From Sphaerimonospora sp050942215 (GTDB taxonomy: Bacteria > Actinomycetota > Actinomycetes > Streptosporangiales > Streptosporangiaceae), in NCBI RefSeq assembly GCF_050942215.1, contig NZ_CP192056.1, forward strand, positions 744,001 to 808,000: a stretch of DNA of 64,000 nucleotides, given 5' to 3'. The notes under the pieces were generated by a model, which ran no database searches, had not been told where the DNA came from, and was given only the letters and a program-made list of their open reading frames with translations. The position numbers and the translations under genes were made by a program. Position 1 is the first letter of the stretch. Each line of letters starts with the position of its first letter. Positions 60,029 to 64,000 of the stretch are shown here, piece by piece.

Positions 60029-60295
60029 TTACTTCGTCTTCTTTTGGTGAGTCTGATAATCGGTCACTATTGTCGAGAGGGCGCCTAATGGGTAAGCCAA
60101 GAAGCTAAGTGCAACACCTTTCTCGATGGCCCCAAACTCGCTATTCAATGCATAAACGTCTTTAAGTAATCCTGTAGCATGTGCCGAGTCTGGGACGGAA
60201 TCTCTCGGTAGTACCCATATTGCGGCCAGTAAAATATAACCTACTGCGAGAGGGGTGCGTATATCGCGGACTCCGGGTAGAAGATTCCCGAGCAT
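60029..60295 (-). CDS. Small A/T-rich membrane protein
   Basis: 88 residues with two hydrophobic segments, IRTPLAVGYILLAAIWVLP and GVALSFLAYPLGALSTIVTDY, and a Lys-rich end QTHQKKTK. GAGGAA eight bases before ATG 60295. Base composition is far more A/T-rich than anything else in the window, a sign of recent transfer. Unknown function. Confidence 0.65.
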   Translation of the reverse strand: MLGNLLPGVRDIRTPLAVGYILLAAIWVLPRDSVPDSAHATGLLKDVYALNSEFGAIEKGVALSFLAYPLGALSTIVTDYQTHQKKTK

Positions 60296-60382
60296 TCGTA
60301 CTATTCCTCGTGGAGTTTTGAGAGAGGTCCCGAAGGGAGATCCCGATGGCGGGTACGCCTGTTACAACCCCCTGCGGCGTGA

Positions 60383-61536
60383 TCAGTCGAGCAGCTCGGG
60401 GCGGCGTATATCTAGTGCCCGCCGGGCCATGATGCACCGCTCGTGAAACTCCTGGATGAGGGCTTCGCGACGGTAGCGCTGGCGTAGGACGCGGTCCAGG
60501 TCTCCGGCTCGGGTTACGAGGTCGGTGAGGGACTTGCGTTCGATGTCGAATGCGGCCATGCCTTGTTCTACGGCGGCGTCGAGGTCGCCGCGTCGGGCGT
60601 GGACGATGCCGAGATCTATGTGAGCGTCGGCAACCCGCATCGGTGCGTTCGATGTGCCGTCCGGGCGGGTGTGCATCTGGATTATCTCCAGTGCGTGTTC
60701 CTCGGCCCGGTCGTTTTCCTCCAGCCAGGTGTACGCGGTAGCGGCGTAGAAGACCCACTTGGCGTGGTCGAACACGAAGTGATGATCCGGGTTGTCGGGG
60801 AGTGGGAACTTGGCGAGGATGTCGGCTCCGCATGAGAGTGCCTTGTCGGCTTCGCGCCGGTCTCCGATGCGGGCCAGGCCGCGGGCTTCCTGCAAGGTGA
60901 GTTGAACCTGTGCGCTGGATTGGCCGGCGACTGCCTGCCCCTGGCGGGCGGCGGTGACCACGTCTTCGTATCGGCCTTCGACGAGGGCGAACCACGCGGA
61001 CATCTCGTGTGCCCATCCCATGAGTTCTCCGTGCCCGACCGACCCATCTCGAACGCAGCCCGTCGCGCCGTCTCGGCCTCTTCGCGCTCGCCCAGGTCGT
61101 AATGCACACAGCCGAGCAAGGCCGTCAGCTATCCCGTGATGACGAGCAATTCGCGGTGCTGGTCGAGTGTCAGACGACTGGACAGCAGCCGCGTCACCTG
61201 CGCAAGGCGCTTTTGCGTCCGGTCGCGCAGCGTGGCGGCGGGAACGACCGGATAAGCACGGCAGAGCAAATCGACGGCCTCGGCAAGGGCCTCCAGGGTG
61301 CCGGCTCCGACATCGGATGCCTGGAGTTGTTGGGCGAGTTCCATCGTGCCGTACAGATCGACCTCGGCCCGGAGCGCGTCCACGGGCATGATCTGGGCCT
61401 CGATAAGGCGGCTATTTCCGTTCCCTCTCTTCACGGGGGAGAAGTCGAGATCTTCGGGCTGGAGTCCGGTGGCCTGAGTCAGCGCGAGGCGGAACGGTGC
61501 GCGGGGCCAGGAGACTTCCCCGGCCTCCCATCACCG
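60383..61536 (-). pseudogene. Decayed XRE-TPR transcriptional regulator
   Basis: Pieces in order on the minus strand: WEAGEVSWPRAPFRLAL (end of an XRE HTH), GTMELAQQLQASDVGAG, LRDRTQKRLAQVTRLLSSR and HRELLVITG, then an in-frame TAG (about 61132) where relatives have Trp. Next LTALLGCVHYDLGEREEAE and RRAAFEMGRSG, then a shift of one base near 61040 to GHGELMGWAHEMSAWFALVE and a TPR region to the stop at 60383. The N-terminal HTH is missing. Intact versions usually lie beside a GntR gene, as here. Confidence 0.82.
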
Positions 61537-61608
61537 CTGAGCTGGTCTAGGCTCAAGCTTGGTAAAACAACCTGTCGGCTGCTGGACGGTCGTGTGTCTC
61601 TAGAGTCC

Positions 61609-62325
61609 GTGCCCCCGAAGTATGCACAGCTTGTGCAGACGCTTCAGCGGCGTATCGAAGCGGGCAACTACCCTCCCGGATCTCTTCTCCCCAGCGAGAA
61701 CCGGTTGATCCAAGAGTTCGGCGTCTCTCGGCCGACCGTCGTGGCCGCCCTGCGCGTGCTCCGCGAACAGGGGTGGATTGAGTCCCAGCAAGGCAAGGGC
61801 CGTTTCGTGCGGGGCCGTCCCGCGCTCGCCTCGGTCGAGCGACCTCGGCCCGGTCACGCCTACCTGACCACCCCCGAAACACGGTTGCCCGGTGAGCTCC
61901 TGGAGGCCGGGGCGGTGGCCGTACCGAACCGGGTTGCCGCGCTGCTCGGTCTGTCCCCCAAGAGCAAGGTGTTCCTTCGCCGGCGCCTGGTGTCCCGTGG
62001 GGATGAGCCATCCGAGATCGTGTCGCTGTGGCTGCCGCTGGACCTGTCGGAGGGGACCGACCTGACAAGCGCGCAACCGCTCGCACAGGGGATACGTGAT
62101 CACGTGCAGGCGCGCAAGGGTGTCCGCTTTGATCACGTGGTCGAGCAGATCACCGCACGAAAGCCCAGCGCCGAGGAAGTCAAGCAACTCGGCATGCCCA
62201 AGAACACGCCGGTTCTTGGCGTCTACGCGGCCGTACGCGATCCCGGCGGGCGTCCGCTTGCCGTGCTCGCCGTCGTGCTGCCCGCCGACCGTCACGAGCT
62301 GGAAGACGCCTACCCAATCGGCTGA
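61609..62325 (+). CDS. GntR-family regulator with UTRA domain
   Basis: 238 residues from GTG 61609 (VPPKYAQLVQTLQRRIEAGN); GTG 61594 is an alternative. Winged helix YPPGSLLPSENRLIQEFGVS, RPTVVAALRVLREQGWIESQ, QGKGRFVRGRP. UTRA effector domain from about 80 (KSKVFLRRRLVSRGDEPSEI to VLGVYAAVRDPGGRPLAVLA). This type is common in actinomycete integrative elements, where it often controls transfer genes. Divergent from the decayed XRE regulator. Confidence 0.9.
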   Translation: MPPKYAQLVQTLQRRIEAGNYPPGSLLPSENRLIQEFGVSRPTVVAALRVLREQGWIESQQGKGRFVRGRPALASVERPRPGHAYLTTPETRLPGELLEAGAVAVPNRVAALLGLSPKSKVFLRRRLVSRGDEPSEIVSLWLPLDLSEGTDLTSAQPLAQGIRDHVQARKGVRFDHVVEQITARKPSAEEVKQLGMPKNTPVLGVYAAVRDPGGRPLAVLAVVLPADRHELEDAYPIG

Positions 62326-62335
62326 TCATAGGGAC

Positions 62336-62845
62336 ATGAAGTACGTCGACATCAATGCCACGGTCAATGGCCTTGATGGAGTCCTCGATCCCTCCGAGTA
62401 CCTGCGGCGGCTACCCGCCCTCGGCGCTCGTCTGCCCCAAGGGGCGCGCGCGTTCGCGATGGCTGCTGGGCACTTCGACTTCTCGAATCCACGGTGCACG
62501 AAAGATCTCGCCCTCGAACGTGTCTGCTTCGGCGGCGACGAGGCCGAGAGATGGATGGAAGTCGGCTTCTTGCACAACTGCTGGAAGCACGAGGAGGACC
62601 TGACCATTCGATACGAGGGTGTTTCCGCCTTCACACTCGACATCTCGCAGTCCACCGATCACCAGAGCGTGGTCATCGTGGACGAGATCCTGCCGCACGC
62701 CGACGGATGCAGTCATGAGATCGCGTTCCGGCCAGGAACCATCGCCGTGACGTGCCGGGACCTAACAGCTATCTGGACTGAGGCCGACTGCCCCGACCAG
62801 GGCCGACGCCATGGAACTCCACCTTCCTTCAGCCTGGGCGCTTGA
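62336..62845 (+). CDS. Protein of unknown function, possibly with altered C-terminus
   Basis: 169 residues, ATG 62336, ten bases after the GntR stop. Segments MKYVDINATVNGLDGVLDP, YLRRLPALGARLPQGARAF, and FTLDISQSTDHQSVVIVDEI. Soluble alpha/beta protein, no recognised family. Its end overlaps the IS982 fragment start by 35 bases; the final residues (RRHGTPPSFSLGA) may be encoded by inserted DNA. Confidence 0.7.
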   Translation: MKYVDINATVNGLDGVLDPSEYLRRLPALGARLPQGARAFAMAAGHFDFSNPRCTKDLALERVCFGGDEAERWMEVGFLHNCWKHEEDLTIRYEGVSAFTLDISQSTDHQSVVIVDEILPHADGCSHEIAFRPGTIAVTCRDLTAIWTEADCPDQGRRHGTPPSFSLGA

Positions 62846-63474
62846 CCTAGACGATCAATTCCTAATTGATCGGGTCATGCGGCCCCAGCTCACAGACATG
62901 GCGAGGGTGTCCAAGATCTGCTGCGCCGGTCTGGCTCGGCTGCCCGGCCGCCCGTCCCGGCTCAGTCACTCCGAGTTGATCTGCCTGGCGGTGATGCAGA
63001 CCCTGCTGGGCTTCCACTCCGAGGCCCGCTGGCTGCGCTACGCGCGCAAGCATTACGGGCACCTGTTCCCGTTCCTGCTCCAGCAGCCGGGCTACAACAA
63101 GCGGGTCCGCGCCGCGTTACCGCAGATCAAGCGGATCACCCGGGTGCTGGCGCGGGATACCGACTTCTGGCACGACACGGTGTGGGTCACCGACTCGACC
63201 CCCGTGCCGTGCGGGATGTCACGGCCCACGGTGCTGCGCTCGGAGCTGGCCGGCTGGGCGAACTACGGTTACTGCGCGTCCCACTCGCGATTCTTTTGGG
63301 ACCTGCGGCTGTATCTGGTGTGCACGCCGGCCGGGATGCCGATCCTGTGGGCGCTGGCTGATCCGAAGCTCGATGAGCGCGAGGTGTTGGCGGCGATGCT
63401 GGAGGTCGATGCTGATCTGGTCGCCGAGCGTCCGGGGCTGCTGCCGATCGCCGACAAGGGGTTCGCCTCCAAGT
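62811..63474 (+). pseudogene. IS982-family transposase fragment
   Basis: RLSHSELICLAVMQTLLGFH, SEARWLRYARKHYGHLFPFL, VWVTDSTPVPCGMSRPTV, GYCASHSRFFWDLRLYLVC, ALADPKLDEREVLAAMLEV and LLPIADKGFASK are IS982 signatures with the first catalytic Asp in TDSTPVPC. After FASK the similarity ends; the frame continues antisense through another gene to 63767. The C-terminal part with the last catalytic residue is lost, and the first about 30 residues look atypical, so both ends may be truncated. Inactive. Confidence 0.85.
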
Positions 63475-63476
63475 GC

Positions 63477-63698
63477 GTCGTGGTCGTCCTGGCCGTCATC
63501 CTCCCAGAAACAGACCGGGCAGATCTCGTAGCCTCCACGCTCTCGAAGGTTGAGGTAGCCACAGCACGGACAGGCGTACGCCCGATTACGAGGAGGGCGA
63601 CGGACGCTGTTATGCGATGCGGTGTCGGTGTACCACTCGAATCAGCGGAGCCGCCGGTCAAGCTCGTCGGGACTCGGCCTATCCGACCGTCTGGTCAT
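63477..63698 (-). pseudogene. CPCC-family cysteine-rich protein, interrupted and truncated
   Basis: Minus strand: MTRRSDRPSPDELDRRLR, TGA, FEWYTDTASHNSVRRPPRNR, then YACPCCGYLNLRERGGYEIC and PVCFWEDDGQDDHDA, the CPCC domain with two CxxC zinc pairs. GGAGGAG nine bases before ATG 63698 is a good ribosome site. The TGA stands where related proteins have Trp, and the 3' end is cut at the IS982 fragment. Confidence 0.8.
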
Positions 63699-63776
63699 GA
63701 TGCCATTCTCCTCCGAAAAGACGTACCGGCACGCGTTCATGAAGGCCAGCGATCTGAACATGTCTAACCTGTCGGT

Positions 63777-64000
63777 GTGGGCACCGACATCTACGGCTAC
63801 ATCGAGGCTCGCCACCCGTCCGCTGACGAGGACTGGCACGACTGGGATGCATGGGCGGTGTCCATGCCCCTCTACCCGCTCTATGACGGCTGCGACTATG
63901 AGTTGTTCGGCTGCCTCTTCGGTGTTCGTAATCGGCTCGGCTGGACCCCAGTCGCGGCCGGCCGCGGTCTACCTGCCGACGCATCGAAACCTGTCCGTAC
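63777..64000 (+). CDS. Unknown protein, N-terminal part (3' end outside window)
   Basis: 74 codons from GTG 63777: MGTDIYGYIEARHPSADEDW, FGCLFGVRNRLGWTPVAAGR, GLPADASKP. Uncharacterised proteins from actinomycetes and phages start with the same MGTDI.GYIE and contain FGCLFGVRN. No ribosome site is visible, so translation may start at the mRNA end. Divergent from the CPCC remnant. Confidence 0.75.
   Translation, partial: MGTDIYGYIEARHPSADEDWHDWDAWAVSMPLYPLYDGCDYELFGCLFGVRNRLGWTPVAAGRGLPADASKPVR

Noticed and set aside
63475..63767. Extended C-terminus of the IS982 transposase frame
   Set aside because: It is the antisense of the CPCC gene remnant, not transposase sequence.

Overview
The window is GC-rich, with GC-ending codons, short or overlapping operon junctions, GTG starts, CBM2 and RICIN modules on secreted enzymes, DUF222-HNH proteins, SARP/AfsR regulators and many LacI, TetR, XRE and GntR regulators. 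This fits a mycelial actinomycete; a Streptosporangiales-type soil organism is my inference, not something proved here.

Layout. 1-12 kb: a partial DUF222-HNH protein with very long disordered segments, an aldo/keto reductase, a YjbR-like protein, an o-succinylbenzoate synthase-like racemase, an acyl-CoA dehydrogenase, two neighbouring regulators that both end in a GyrI-like drug-binding domain, a GAF-PP2C phosphatase and a BtuF-like protein. 12-26 kb: an MFS exporter with its TetR, a secreted esterase-xylanase-CBM2 protein, a GH43-type protein, a DrrAB-type ABC exporter facing an AfsR-like regulator, and an AraC gene divergent from a DinB-like gene with overlapping start codons.

26-37 kb: a pentose and hemicellulose locus. 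It holds a XylX-like FAH-fold dehydratase, a GH3 xylosidase, a LacI regulator with matching operators in two promoters, an ABC importer and an IlvD/Edd sugar-acid dehydratase, consistent with xylan breakdown feeding an oxidative (Weimberg-type) pentose route. 37-41.5 kb: a TetR-controlled set of a Rieske oxygenase, a beta-keto acid cleavage enzyme, a carnitine 3-dehydrogenase-like enzyme and a VOC protein, which I read as carnitine/betaine catabolism. 41.5-50.7 kb: a LacI regulon with a matched pair of operators, covering a ribose-type ABC importer, a phosphotriesterase-like enzyme, a GATase-like protein, a nucleoside hydrolase and ribokinase, i.e. nucleoside scavenging. 51-56 kb: a cupin, a secreted RICIN/beta-helix protein under a LacI-type operator, and an XRE/aldo-keto reductase pair.

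56-64 kb is accessory. A 3' fragment of tRNA-Gly(CCC), still followed by a tRNA terminator, marks what looks like the end of an integrated element that continues to the right beyond the window. Inside are a GntR/UTRA regulator, a decayed XRE-TPR regulator, unknown genes, an IS982 fragment and a broken CPCC gene. Short tandem repeats (14, 15, 20, 21 and 53 bp units) recur both between and inside genes across the whole window.
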